A stretch of DNA of 64,000 nucleotides from Aminobacter anthyllidis (GTDB lineage: Bacteria > Pseudomonadota > Alphaproteobacteria > Rhizobiales > Rhizobiaceae), in NCBI RefSeq assembly GCF_018555685.1, contig NZ_JAFLWW010000007.1, forward strand, positions 1 through 64,000, read 5' to 3'. The position numbers were made by a program, and so were the translations under genes. Below the pieces are notes generated by a model that was given only the letters and a program-made list of their open reading frames with translations, was not told the origin of the DNA and ran no database searches. This document shows, one piece after another, positions 39,681 to 51,815 of the stretch. Each line of letters begins with the position of its first letter. Within the stretch, counting starts at the first letter, position 1.

Positions 39681-39966
39681 GTCATGATGCTGCATAGCGA
39701 AATACCGGCAGGCACCGATCGATCACTCCACTTCCTTGATCATTAAATGAGCGCGCCAAAAGATACCAATAGGAGAACTGTAGATGCCCCTGTGCCAATG
39801 GATGCCCTGCTGTTCGGCGGAACTCTGAGGGGTCCTTACGCCACACCGTGTTGTAGAGACCGCATACCTGAACAGCAGATGCCTGAGAACGATGGCGCTT
39901 GCAGTAGAAAGTACTAGCCCATTGCAACATTACCCCACCCTGCCTGTCCACTAGCAAAGCGAAATC

Positions 39967-41400
39967 ATGAAATTCGGGTCAAGCGGCGTTCGAGGTTTGG
40001 CTTCGGAATTGGTCGGCAAGGCCAGCGGACTTTATACCGAAGCTTTCGCTTGGCGTTTGATTTCCAGCCGGGTTCAGCCGAATAGTTCAGTCTTCATAGG
40101 CCGCGACCTACGTGACAGCAGTCAGGCGATAGCCAACAATTGCATGGCGGCGTTGGCCGCAAATGGTTTCCAGCCGATCGATTGCGGCACCATACCCACG
40201 CCTGCCCTGGCACTATATGCATGCAAACACGGCGCGGCGGCTCTTATGGTCACCGGGTCGCACATTCCAGCCGATCGCAACGGCATCAAATTCTATGGCC
40301 CGAATGGTGAAATCAGCAAGGCGGATGAGGCCGCGATTACGCGCTTTGTAGCCGAAAGATCAAATGCGTATTGCTTACCACCAGCTTGTCCGGGAACGAC
40401 GTGGCCTATGCACCGTGAAGAAGCGATCGCCTCTTATCGAGAGCGCGCCCATGACATGCTGGAGCCGGGCTCACTTTCCGGCATGAGACTTGGAGTCTAT
40501 CAGCACAGTTCGGTCGCGGCGGAACTGTTGATACAGGTTCTTCAATCGCTCGGTGCCAGCGTGGTCGCCATCGGGAAAACCGGGACCTTCGTACCTGTCG
40601 ATACCGAAGCCGTAGACACAGCAACAATTGCAAAATTGAAGAAGTGGGTCCGCGAATTCGGTCTCGATGCCATCGTGTCGACCGATGCGGACGCTGATCG
40701 GCCACTCATCGCTGATGAAAATGGCGATCTTCTTCGCGGCGACCTGGTTGGGCTTGCAACGGCTCTTTTCCTGAAGGCAGACACGATCGTGACGCCAGTG
40801 ACCTCCAATTCGGGAATTTCGAAGGCCTTTGGCTTCGCGGTCCAGAGGACGAAAGTCGGGTCTCCATTTGTCATTGAAGCAATGGAAGCATTACACGGCG
40901 CCGGCGGCGTCATCGTCGGCTTTGAGGCCAATGGTGGTGTTCTGCTGGGCTCGGATTGTGTGGTGAATGGGAAGACATTGACTGCACTGCCGACGCGGGA
41001 CTCATTCGTCCCGATTATGGCCGTCCTCAGTACCATGGCGTCGACAAAAAAGAAGCTGTCGCGACTGCGCGGGCTTTGGAATCTTCCTGTGTGCGCCAGT
41101 GACCGGCTTCAGAACTTCCCCGCGGAAAGTTCGCGCAGATTGATGGATCATCTCGCAAGCCGGAACGCACTGCAGCACTTTCTTGCCTCGTTCGGGACCG
41201 TCGCCGAAATTGACGAAACCGATGGCCTCAGGGCGCGGATGCTTTCAGGTGAGATCATACATCTGCGGCCTTCCGGCAATGCCCCGGAACTGCGCTGCTA
41301 CTCGGAAGCTTCGACCGAGAGCAGGGCCATGGCGATCGTCGCCTCGACGCTGCAAGGGGCACATGCGTTCGCGCTTACAGACGAGATAGAGGACCTTTGA
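39967..41400 (+). CDS. noeK: Phosphomannomutase
   Basis: 477 residues of the alpha-D-phosphohexomutase family: SSGVRG near the N-terminus, the phospho-Ser loop VTGSHIPADRNGIKF (around residue 97), the metal loop STDADADRP, the sugar-binding GFEANGGVLLG, and the C-terminal phosphate loop LRPSGNAPELR. Converts mannose-6-phosphate to mannose-1-phosphate. In nodulating rhizobia, noeK and noeJ supply GDP-mannose towards GDP-fucose for Nod-factor fucosylation. A nod box upstream and noeJ immediately after (TGATG overlap) support that use here. Confidence 0.8.
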   Translation: MKFGSSGVRGLASELVGKASGLYTEAFAWRLISSRVQPNSSVFIGRDLRDSSQAIANNCMAALAANGFQPIDCGTIPTPALALYACKHGAAALMVTGSHIPADRNGIKFYGPNGEISKADEAAITRFVAERSNAYCLPPACPGTTWPMHREEAIASYRERAHDMLEPGSLSGMRLGVYQHSSVAAELLIQVLQSLGASVVAIGKTGTFVPVDTEAVDTATIAKLKKWVREFGLDAIVSTDADADRPLIADENGDLLRGDLVGLATALFLKADTIVTPVTSNSGISKAFGFAVQRTKVGSPFVIEAMEALHGAGGVIVGFEANGGVLLGSDCVVNGKTLTALPTRDSFVPIMAVLSTMASTKKKLSRLRGLWNLPVCASDRLQNFPAESSRRLMDHLASRNALQHFLASFGTVAEIDETDGLRARMLSGEIIHLRPSGNAPELRCYSEASTESRAMAIVASTLQGAHAFALTDEIEDL

Positions 41401-42815
41401 TGAAAGTGGTTCCGGTCATCATCAGCGGTGGAGCTGGTTCGCGGCTCTGGCCCGCCTCAAGGCAATCGCACCCCAAACCTTTCCTCAAGGTGGCGGATGG
41501 ACTTTCGCTCATCCAGCACACCGTGTTGCGCGCCGCTTCGATGCAGCATGTCGTGGAGCTTGTTACCGTGACGTCCACGGGGCACCTCTTCCTTACGAAA
41601 GACGTTTTCGACGAGCTGGATTCCGTTGTTTTGCCACGCACCTTTCTGCTTGAGCCTGAGGGTCGGGATACCGCCGCCGCCGTCGCTGCGGCAACCGTCC
41701 ATGCCAAGGCAACACAGGGTCCCGATGCTGTTCTGTGTGTTTTTCCCGCCGACCATATGATTGGTGATCTGCCCGCATTTCAAACCGCCATGAACCGGGC
41801 AATCGAACAGGCGCAGCAGGGGCGTATTGCAACCTTGGGCATAACCCCGGATAGGCCAGACACCGCATTCGGCTACATCGAGGCCGACGGTGAGAAAGTT
41901 GTCCGGTTCGTCGAGAAACCGAACGCCGAGACTGCCAGATCTTATGTCGCGTCCAAACGTTTCTTCTGGAACGCCGGCATCTTCTGCTTCAAGGCGCAGG
42001 TCATGCTCGACGAAATGGCTGCGCATTGCCCGCAGGTGATCGATGCCGTTCTCGATAGCTATGATAACGCTCGCGTCAGCCACGGCGAACATGTTGCCAG
42101 CGTCGAACTCTCATCTGAGCACTTCGCCATGGCGCCGCGTATTTCACTCGACCATGCGGTGATGGAAAAAACCCACAATCTCGCTGTCGTTCCCTGCGAA
42201 ATGGGGTGGAACGACATTGGATCTTGGAACGCAATGGCCGAACTGGTCGCCGCTGACGGGAGCGGCAACAGGATTCGCGGCGATGTCCATGTGGTCGACA
42301 CCGTGGGCAGTTACATAAGCTCGGACAAACGCGTCATCGGCACCGTCGGCATCAGCGACCTGGTGATCGTGGATTCCCCCGATGCATTGCTTGTTGCATC
42401 CCGCGATCGCGTCCAGGACGTCAAGAAACTCTTCGAGGGCCTCAAGGCTGCGGGACATGAAGCGCACTTGCTTCACAGTACCGTGCACCGGCCCTGGGGC
42501 ACCTACACGGTTCTGGAGGAAAGCGAGCGCTTCAAAATCAAGCGCATCGAGGTGAAGCCGGGCGGACGCTTGAGCCTGCAGATGCACCATCACCGCTCCG
42601 AGCACTGGGTCGTGGTCAGCGGCACTGCGAAAATAGTCAACGGCGACCAGGAGCTACTCCTGACCACCAATCAATCCACCTATATCCCTTGCGGCCACAA
42701 ACACCGGCTCGAAAACCCCGGCAATATCGGACTGGTGATGATCGAGGTCCAAAGCGGCGAGTATCTCGGCGAAGATGACATCGTGCGGCTTGAGGACGTA
42801 TACGGTCGAACCTGA
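41400..42815 (+). CDS. noeJ: Mannose-1-phosphate guanylyltransferase (with mannose-6-phosphate isomerase-type cupin)
   Basis: 471 residues. The N-terminal nucleotidyltransferase domain has PVIISGGAGSRLWPASRQSHPKPFL, the FVEKPN substrate motif and the WNAGIF motif. The C-terminal 120 residues form the cupin of type II PMI (RPWGTYTVLEE, then PGGRLSLQMHHHRSEHWVVVSGTA). Makes GDP-mannose. The ATG at 41400 shares a base with the noeK stop. Likely under the nod box together with noeK. Confidence 0.85.
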   Translation: MKVVPVIISGGAGSRLWPASRQSHPKPFLKVADGLSLIQHTVLRAASMQHVVELVTVTSTGHLFLTKDVFDELDSVVLPRTFLLEPEGRDTAAAVAAATVHAKATQGPDAVLCVFPADHMIGDLPAFQTAMNRAIEQAQQGRIATLGITPDRPDTAFGYIEADGEKVVRFVEKPNAETARSYVASKRFFWNAGIFCFKAQVMLDEMAAHCPQVIDAVLDSYDNARVSHGEHVASVELSSEHFAMAPRISLDHAVMEKTHNLAVVPCEMGWNDIGSWNAMAELVAADGSGNRIRGDVHVVDTVGSYISSDKRVIGTVGISDLVIVDSPDALLVASRDRVQDVKKLFEGLKAAGHEAHLLHSTVHRPWGTYTVLEESERFKIKRIEVKPGGRLSLQMHHHRSEHWVVVSGTAKIVNGDQELLLTTNQSTYIPCGHKHRLENPGNIGLVMIEVQSGEYLGEDDIVRLEDVYGRT

Positions 42816-43244
42816 CAGTTCAACGTCACATGCCCTACGTTGGCTTGGCAGACCGAACCTGCGTCGGCATGGGTCGCAGGTCGGCGCATCTCTTCTCTGT
42901 TGTGCCTCCCGGCGGCGCAGGGTAAGGCGGCACTCCCTTCTAGGCCCGCCGCGGCGTCCCGCAACCCTTCGCTGTCGCTTCGGCTCCTTCTCTTCGTTTC
43001 GGCCCTTCGGATGCAGTCCGCCTGAACGGCGGCCCTTCCGGTCGCAACTCGCCGCCCACCCCCGCTTCCGTCCCGCTTCCGGGGGCCGTCGAGCGTCGGA
43101 ATCGCTCCTGTTTCCGTCTTGCGAAGGCCCGTTGCGCAGGAATCGGCACAGGCCTCGTCCGAGCGGTTCTCCGCTCGCTCGCCGCCTCGATCAAGCCAAC
43201 AAAACGGGCGCGAGGATTGCCACAGGCAGAAGCTGCCCAAGCCA
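42816..43244. other. GC-rich gap without clear gene
   Basis: About 430 bp after noeJ. Several frames are open because of the high GC content, but none has a family signature. Confidence 0.4.
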
Positions 43245-45581
<2,337 letters not shown>

Positions 45582-46545
45582 ATCTGTTCACCTCTTTCGG
45601 TTTTCGGAAGACGCATTGTTGGAGTCTGGCTTTTCATCGCCGGCATGCAGCAGCGTTGAGCGTTGCTCGAAGCAGTCAGCACGCGGGTGCAGCCAAGACG
45701 GCAGTCACCATGACCCGTGCGCCCTACGCGGATCCAGGAACTGGCCGAGTGAACCAGACTGAAGAGTTGGCATCCGAGCCAGCAGGGTATTTTCCATGTC
45801 CACAATGAGGGAATGTTCAAAGCCCCATGACGCTTGCAATCACACCTGGAAGGGCCGGAATTTGGCCCGGCACAAAGCGTTAGCTATCGACATTCTCTGC
45901 ATGGCTGTCGTCAGTCCGTTGATCCGTGTCCGGATGAACGATGCAATATGTGCGCCAAAGGAAATGCCTTTAGATCAAGGCGATCGATCGGACCGGCTGT
46001 GTCGGATGACCGACATTAACGTCGCATCTCCGACAGCTCGGACAACCCCAAGTCACATTGACTTTGGGTGTATGTCAGGTTGACAAGAGTGGACCGTCGG
46101 GCCGACCGCAAAAGGGAGCACGAGGCGCCCTTCATTCGACTCGGCTGCGCGTAAGCCGCCTTCGCCTTCCGTTGCCGTCGGAATCAGGGCTGTGGTGTGT
46201 GATCGATAGCCTGACAGGGCTTCCCGCCGAGAGATACGGTCGGCCGCTCACCGGGCTGACCCGGTACGAGGCCGAAGAGGCTGCCTTTAACCTCAGCGAG
46301 AGCACTCCGCCATGGATGGCTTTGGTCAGACGTCGCAGACGTTAATCAAGGCTGCCGATTCCACGGATGGTCGGACGCGATGCGCCTCCCACTCCATCAC
46401 ACCCGTTCGCGTAACCTACCTCTTCCTTCTGGATGCGTGCGTCATGGCAGGGGGCGCATGTGCTCCCCAGTTCGCCGTAGCATAAGAGCCGGACCGTCGC
46501 GGTGCGCCACCAGATGGTTGGCGACCGTGGCCGGAACCGTCGCCC
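45582..46545. other. Intergenic stretch with no supported gene
   Basis: About 960 bp between the peptidase and the Tn3 relic. A small plus-strand frame (about 46190-46345, with DSLTGLPAERYGRPLTGLTRYEAEEAAFNL split over it) might be a small protein but is unsupported. Confidence 0.35.
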
Positions 46546-46800
46546 GTTCTCTTGCCGATGAAGTGCTGGGTGCCCGACACCGAAATGGCGCGCGATCTCC
46601 CGAACCTTCTGCCGATCCTGACACGGGCGATCGGCTGGAACCTCATCGAGCAGCAGTATGACGAGTTGATCAAATATGCGCCGGCCCTGCAGCACCGCAC
46701 GGCCGATGCGGAATCGATCCTGCGCCGCTTTGCGCGGGCGAGCGTGCAGCGCCCGAGCTACAAGGCGCTGGCCCAACCGGGTGCGATGATTACATGCTCG
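46546..46800 (+). pseudogene. Tn3-family transposase relic
   Basis: Frame reads DLPNLLPILTRAIGWNLIEQ and then YDELIKYAPALQHRTADAESILRRFAR, SVQRPSYKALAQ, which is the central-C-terminal region of Tn3-type TnpA. The DDE residues and ends are lost. Marks past Tn3 activity. Confidence 0.65.
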
Positions 46801-47366
46801 AGGCTCTATTCGGTCTTCCCGATAGTGTCTATGGCGACCTTCCTGTGTCCGAAACCGAACAAGAATGTCAGAGCCCCACCCGCTGGCCGTACAGCCAGGC
46901 ACCGGCTGGCGAGCAAGCGGTTGAACGAAACGGAGCGCAAATCCGGCACGCAAATTGCTTTGATCTCGTAAGTGAGACGTCGGCAGGGCGTCGGGGAGGA
47001 TTGAGAAATCAACCAGGAGCGTGCTCGATGCCCGCAATGAGACGGCCAGAACAGGACGATGAACCCAGCCACACCTGGGGAGCTGGACCGCTATAGCCAG
47101 CCGCGGCGCCTCCTCGTAGATCGCGCCTCCTTCAGCAAAGCCGTCCACCAGCACTACGAGGCCACCCTATGCAGCTCTCGAACCTGGCCACAGCGCGCAT
47201 GTACATTCAAGTGCGCCCCTCAGCCTTGCGTGGTCCGCTCGAAGCGCGCCAGGAACGCATTGTGTGTGGACGAGGAACGTGCGCTTGGCAGTTCAGGGGG
47301 CGCGAGCGCTCTCGCACTCCTCCGATGCGCCGCACCCATTCTTCTGATCAGCCGGTTTGACCCGCC
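46801..47366. other. Gap before the ABC exporter
   Basis: About 560 bp of decayed sequence after the Tn3 relic with no recognised gene; it must contain the ABC exporter promoter. Confidence 0.35.
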
Positions 47367-49226
47367 ATGTCGCCTTTGCATTTCATCTATCGTCCCTTTG
47401 AGACGCTTATCCGCCCGCTGGATATCCCCTACGCGCCTTTACCGGCAACAGGTCCGTTTGCGCTGCTTCTGCATTTCGCACGCATGTTCCGTGGCGCGCT
47501 GGCGGCCATCGCCGTCTTCATGATGGCGGTCGAGGGAATCAACCTCGCGGTGATCTGGGGCATGTATATCATTGTGGACGGGGTGAGCACGAATGGTGCG
47601 GCGGTTTTCCTTGAGGAAGCTTGGCCTATGCTCACGTTCCTCGGCCTGCTGATGTTCCCCGTGCAACCGCTGCTGATGTTCATCGCCAAGACATTGGGTT
47701 CCCAGGCAGTGTCCGTATGCATGCCCGCGGCTATGCAATGGCATGGCTACAAGGCGGTCGAACGTCAGGACCTTGCATTCTTCCACGATCTCTTCGCCGG
47801 CCAGGTGGCGTCGCGCATTTCGCAACTCGCCTCCGCCGTGCAGCAGCAGATCGTCGTAGCGTCTTCCAGCATACCGTATTTTCTCGTGCAGTTTCTCGGT
47901 TCGCTTTCGCTGCTTGCCACGCTGTCCTGGCCGCTGGCGCTTCCGGTCTTTTTTTGGATCGTGGCGAACGTCGCTGTCGCGGTTGTGGCAGTGCCATATT
48001 TTGCCGTGCGGTCCCGCCACTCTGCCCGCGCGCGCAGCCTCGTCGTCGGCGCCATGACCGACCTCTACAGCAACATCCACGTGGTCAAGCTGTTTGCGGC
48101 CGAAGACAGCGAGGCGGACGCAATGCGCACCATCATGGGAGATTCCATCGAGACGCAACAGCTTGAGCGGCGCATCCAGTTAACAACCGACACCGGCGTC
48201 GTCCTGCTGAACGTCCTTCTTTCGCTGACCAACATCGCCGTCGGGCTTTGGGGACTCGTGGCCGGTTTTGTCACCACCGGCCAATTTGTTGCTTCAATCG
48301 CACTCGTTCAGCGGCTCAATGCCAACTCCCTGGCCTTTCTCCAGCTAGGACAGCAGATATTCCAGGCTGTGGGCACGATACGCGACGCGATGCCGGTCAT
48401 CACCACGCCTCCAACGGTAACCGATGTCTCCGGAGCCAGGCCGCTGGCCGTTGTCGCCGGCACGGTCGAGTTCAGGGATATCCGGTTCGAATACCGGCAA
48501 GGAAAAGGGGTAATCGAGAATCTATCGCTCAGGGTCCGCGCCGGCGAGAAGGTCGGGCTCGTCGGCATGTCGGGGGCCGGCAAGTCAACGCTTGTCAGCC
48601 TGCTTCTGCGGTTCTTCGACGTAAACGATGGCGCAATCGTCGTCGACGGCCAGGATATCCGTTCGGTGACGCAGGCAAGCCTGCGTCAGAATATCGGGGT
48701 CGTGACCCAGGATGTCTCGTTGCTCCATCGCTCTGTCGGGGACAACATCCGTTACGGCCGGCCGGATGCCTCGCCGGAGGAGGTCGAACGCGCCGCAATG
48801 CTGGCCGATGCGGACGGTTTCGTGGCCGATCTCAAGGACAGCGAAAACCGCACCGGCTACGATGCTTTCGTCGGTGACCGCGGGGTGAAGCTTTCTGGCG
48901 GCCAGCGTCAGCGGGTCGCGATCGCTCGGGTGCTGCTTAAGGACGCGCCAATCCTCCTTCTAGACGAGGCGACTTCTGCCCTGGACAGTGAAGCCGAGGC
49001 GGCGGTCCAAGAAAAACTCGAGCTTATGATGGAGGGCAAGACGGTGATCGCCATTGCCCACCGCCTGTCGACGATTGCCAGCATGGACAGGATCGTCGTG
49101 CTCGACAAAGGGCGCATCGTTGAGGAGGGCTCCCCCTCGGAGCTACTTAAACGCGACGGCCTGTATGCCCGCCTGTGGCGGCGGCAGACCGGCGGCCACA
49201 TTGCCGACAGTTCCGAGGAGAAATAA
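47367..49226 (+). CDS. ABC exporter, fused permease and ATPase
   Basis: 619 residues. The N-terminal half has about six hydrophobic helices (from LLHFARMFRGALAAIAVFMM to about residue 330), and the C-terminal half an ABC ATPase: Walker A GMSGAGKST, signature LSGGQRQRVAIARVLL, Walker B ILLLDEATSALDSEAE, and the H-loop AIAHRLST. A half-transporter of the MsbA/exporter type, acting as a dimer in the inner membrane. Substrate unknown. Single gene between relics. Intact. Confidence 0.9.
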   Translation: MSPLHFIYRPFETLIRPLDIPYAPLPATGPFALLLHFARMFRGALAAIAVFMMAVEGINLAVIWGMYIIVDGVSTNGAAVFLEEAWPMLTFLGLLMFPVQPLLMFIAKTLGSQAVSVCMPAAMQWHGYKAVERQDLAFFHDLFAGQVASRISQLASAVQQQIVVASSSIPYFLVQFLGSLSLLATLSWPLALPVFFWIVANVAVAVVAVPYFAVRSRHSARARSLVVGAMTDLYSNIHVVKLFAAEDSEADAMRTIMGDSIETQQLERRIQLTTDTGVVLLNVLLSLTNIAVGLWGLVAGFVTTGQFVASIALVQRLNANSLAFLQLGQQIFQAVGTIRDAMPVITTPPTVTDVSGARPLAVVAGTVEFRDIRFEYRQGKGVIENLSLRVRAGEKVGLVGMSGAGKSTLVSLLLRFFDVNDGAIVVDGQDIRSVTQASLRQNIGVVTQDVSLLHRSVGDNIRYGRPDASPEEVERAAMLADADGFVADLKDSENRTGYDAFVGDRGVKLSGGQRQRVAIARVLLKDAPILLLDEATSALDSEAEAAVQEKLELMMEGKTVIAIAHRLSTIASMDRIVVLDKGRIVEEGSPSELLKRDGLYARLWRRQTGGHIADSSEEK

Positions 49227-49359
49227 GCCGACTGGAAGGTCGTTCGTCACGGCTCCGCGCTGCTCGCAATGCTTGGCTGTTGTCGTAGAGAGCGGGCATA
49301 TTCGCGTTAGACAAATCTCGGCTTTCGCCGCCTCCGTCGCAAATGTGTGGGAACGGGCG

Positions 49360-49545
49360 ACGAGATGCCACAGGAGCTCTTCGGTTCTATCGCGAGAAGC
49401 TGGTTCTATCGCGAGAAGCTGACCGTCCGCCGCCGTGCCGATGCTGGAACCGCCGAGTTTAAGCAGTGGTGATCGCTCGACTTCGTCTTCGATCGTTCCA
49501 CATCCTCACTGTCGTCGACGATTGGACGCGGGACACAAAGCGCGC
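49360..49545 (+). pseudogene. IS3-family OrfB relic with a 19-bp tandem duplication
   Basis: Over two frames the sequence reads FYREKLTVRRR, then QW, a stop, SLDFVFDRS and FHILTVVDDWTRD, the DDE-core start of IS3 OrfB transposases. A 19-bp unit GGTTCTATCGCGAGAAGCT is duplicated directly at 49383-49420, inside the FYREK region. Confidence 0.6.
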
Positions 49546-49917
49546 TGCTGATTCCGGGCGTTTTCCCTTGGTGCGGAATCGATCACAAAATTCGGCAATT
49601 GGACGCTCTCGGGTCTGCTCCGCGGCGGCCTTTCGACTAACCCAAGCGATATTGACCATCACTGGCGGAGCAGGGTGTACGAAGAGGACTTTCGTACCAT
49701 TCCCTTCATCTCGCTCGGCGCCAAGGCTGGTTATCAAATCACCGAACGCGCTAGCCTCTTCCTAGCCGGCAATTTCGATGAGAACTTCCGCGCGAAAGGC
49801 GATATGACAGTGTACGACATCCCGACGGGCGCCCGAAGCAGCACGACCTTCAAAGATGGCGCAGGCATGGACTTCTATGCCTTCACCATGTCGGCCGGCT
49901 TCAAGCTGACGTTTTGA
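49545..49917 (+). pseudogene. C-terminal fragment of an outer-membrane beta-barrel (omptin-like)
   Basis: Open frame ending at 49917 that has no own start. It reads FSLGAESITKFGNWTLSGLL, then DIDHHWRSRVYEEDF, TIPFISLGAKAGYQITERASLFLAGNFD and finishes YAFTMSAGFKLTF. The amphipathic strands ending in a terminal Phe are typical of outer-membrane barrels. Similarity to omptin proteases is a recollection. The N-terminal half has been replaced by the IS3 relic. Confidence 0.55.
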
Positions 49918-49959
49918 GTGCAATCGCGTCTGACGCTGAGCACATACGTGACGCCAGTC

Positions 49960-50227
49960 CGCCATCTGCTCGCGGAACGTGCCTATAGCTTGATCGGGCT
50001 TCCGCGATGCCCTCGTCCAGCACGGCATCACTCCCTGATTCCGGCTCATGCGAAGCACAACCATAACTACGATCCGGTTCTCTACCGCCAACGCCACAAG
50101 ATCGATAACACCTTCGCTCACCTCAAGCACTGGCGACGCATTCATACCCGACAACCGCTGCGCTCACGCCTTCCTTGTCCGCTATCGCTTTCGCCGCATT
50201 TTCATCTTCTGGGATCAACGCGCTAGC
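49960..50227 (+). pseudogene. IS5-family transposase relic
   Basis: One frame reads HAKHNHNYDPVLYRQRHKIDNTFAHLKHWRRI, the next continues DNRCAHAFLVRYRF. This is the C-terminal end of IS5 (IS427 group) transposases, which normally reads KxRxxIExxFxxLKxWRRIxTRYDRCAxxFL. At least one frameshift separates the pieces. Confidence 0.65.
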
Positions 50228-50355
50228 CGATAGACCTTGCTTGCGAGGGGAACGATCGCGATGTTGCGATCGATCACGGCGATGACGTCTTTGCCGAGCC
50301 ATAGGTTGTTCTTCTCGGCGTTCCACACGTCGAGAAGCGCTGGACGGTTTCCTAA
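50228..50355 (-). pseudogene. Short fragment of an unidentified protein
   Basis: Minus-strand frame reads LLDVWNAEKNNLWLGKDVIA and VIDRNIAIVPLASKVYRLA before a stop at 50223, with no start in view. Looks like the end of a real gene cut by rearrangement. Family not known. Confidence 0.3.
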
Positions 50356-51453
50356 CTAGGCGCAATCGAGAACCAGCTTCTCAGGCAGGCGTGCTTTTGC
50401 TGCCAGGCGTCGGAGCTCGTCTTCGTTGAATTCGCTGACCTTGTTCGTACGCGCGAATTTCAGCGCTGCCGTTTCATCGGGAATGTAGGGGATGGTCGAT
50501 ATGAGATCGTAGGGCGGAGACAAAGCAGGCGTCCTGCGATCGTAATAGATCAGCGACCAGTTTTTGAGGTGCATGTCGGCATTGCCGATCAGTGTGCAAT
50601 AAACCAACCGCCGGATGAATTCGGCGATGCTCTCTTCCTTGGTTTCGATCCCGAGGACCGTGGCGATGTTGCGGTAGCTCGCACTTTCGTACTTCTGTTC
50701 GGGATAGCGGCGAAAGACCTGCGCGAAGTCCTCTATGGGACGAGATTTGCGCCGTCTCGATCGAAACGACGAAGGGCGAAAGCCTTGTCCCCCGCAGCCG
50801 CCTCAGCCCCGCGGAAAGGCCTTCCAGAGAGTCGACATGGACCAAGTCGATTCCAGGAACATTGATGCCGAGGCGAGAGGCGATCGTCATCATCGAGAAT
50901 TCGTTCTCGGGGACGCCATCAAACCGCTCAGCCGGGAGTTTGGCAATCCAGGAGCCGCCGACGCCCCTGGCCCGAATGACGAGGCCGCTGTTCTTGCGCT
51001 TGTTTCTGATGGCTGAGAATTTGAGCTGCACGCCGGCGAGCGAAACCGCAGTGCCTTGTCTTTTTGTCTGCCGCCGCCGACAGCGTTATCGGCGGGCGGC
51101 CAGGCCTCTCCATTCGTCGGCGTGACGGTCACGGCGCCGGGTAGATCGCGCCCCAGCACCCACAGCAAGAAAAACTCGCGCACCTCCTTCACGCTAGCCC
51201 GATCTGCCAGGTACTTGCGCAATGGACCTTCCGGCAACAGGTTTGAGAAGAAGGGCGATACCTGGATATGCGTGGCTGGTTGCTCGGTGACGAGCCCGCC
51301 GTGATCGTCTTTGAAGGAGAGAGTTAAGGTCGGCCGTCGCGCCTCGTCGATGTATTCCTGGATGAGTGCAAAGATCTGGTCTCCTTGCAAGAGCCTGAGC
51401 GTGCCGATCTTGTTTCCATGCAGGGCGACATTGAGGACGGACACATCAGGCAT
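50356..51453 (-). pseudogene. hipA: HipA-type toxin kinase, frameshifted
   Basis: The start at 51453 gives a HipA N-terminal domain (LNVALHGNKIGTLRLLQGDQI, FFSNLLPEGPLRKYLA). At about 51060 the frame changes to one with FSAIRNKRKNSGLVIRARGVGGSWIAKLPA, then changes again, with the end in a third frame (MVYCTLIGNADMHLKNWSLI, the NxDxHxKN catalytic motif). Two or more frameshifts make it non-functional. Intact HipA kinases phosphorylate glutamyl-tRNA synthetase. The preceding 150 bp do not show a clear HipB. Confidence 0.8.
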
Positions 51454-51598
51454 TGTCCTCCTCCAGATCATAGGCTGGTTTCGGGCCGGCTGTCGTTACA
51501 TTGACAGCGTGAACGAGACGATTGCGCAATGCCTGCAGCGATCCGGCTTCGCGGATGGCGGAGCTCCCTCAGGACCGTCGACGCGCGATGCAATTGCG

Positions 51599-51815
51599 TG
51601 TCATTGGGTAGAGCTGTGCGCAGCGTCGTTCGTCGCGAGTCAGATACACATAAATGCCGGTGCTGCCGAGCAGGCCGATGGAATCGACCTCAGCCGCGAT
51701 CAGCCGGCTGACCAGTTTCCGTAGCGCGTCAACGTCGACCCGGCCGGAACGATCGGCGGGGGTGATCGGAAAAGCAGACAGGCCGTTTGCGAAAAATCAT
51801 GGTTCAATTCCTCGA
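51599..51815 (-). pseudogene. N-terminal fragment of a dihydrodipicolinate-synthase family protein
   Basis: Minus-strand frame reads NGLSAFPITPADRSGRVDVD, then LRKLVSRLIAAEVDSIGLLGSTGIYVYLTRDER, the start of the DapA/NAL TIM barrel, with the GSTG motif. It ends at a stop near 51599 after about 65 residues. No start codon in frame. Lost by deletion. Confidence 0.65.

Noticed and set aside
46186..46345. Small frame with DSLTGLPAERYGRPLTGL
   Set aside because: It could be a small rhizobial protein but no start, ribosome site or family could be supported.
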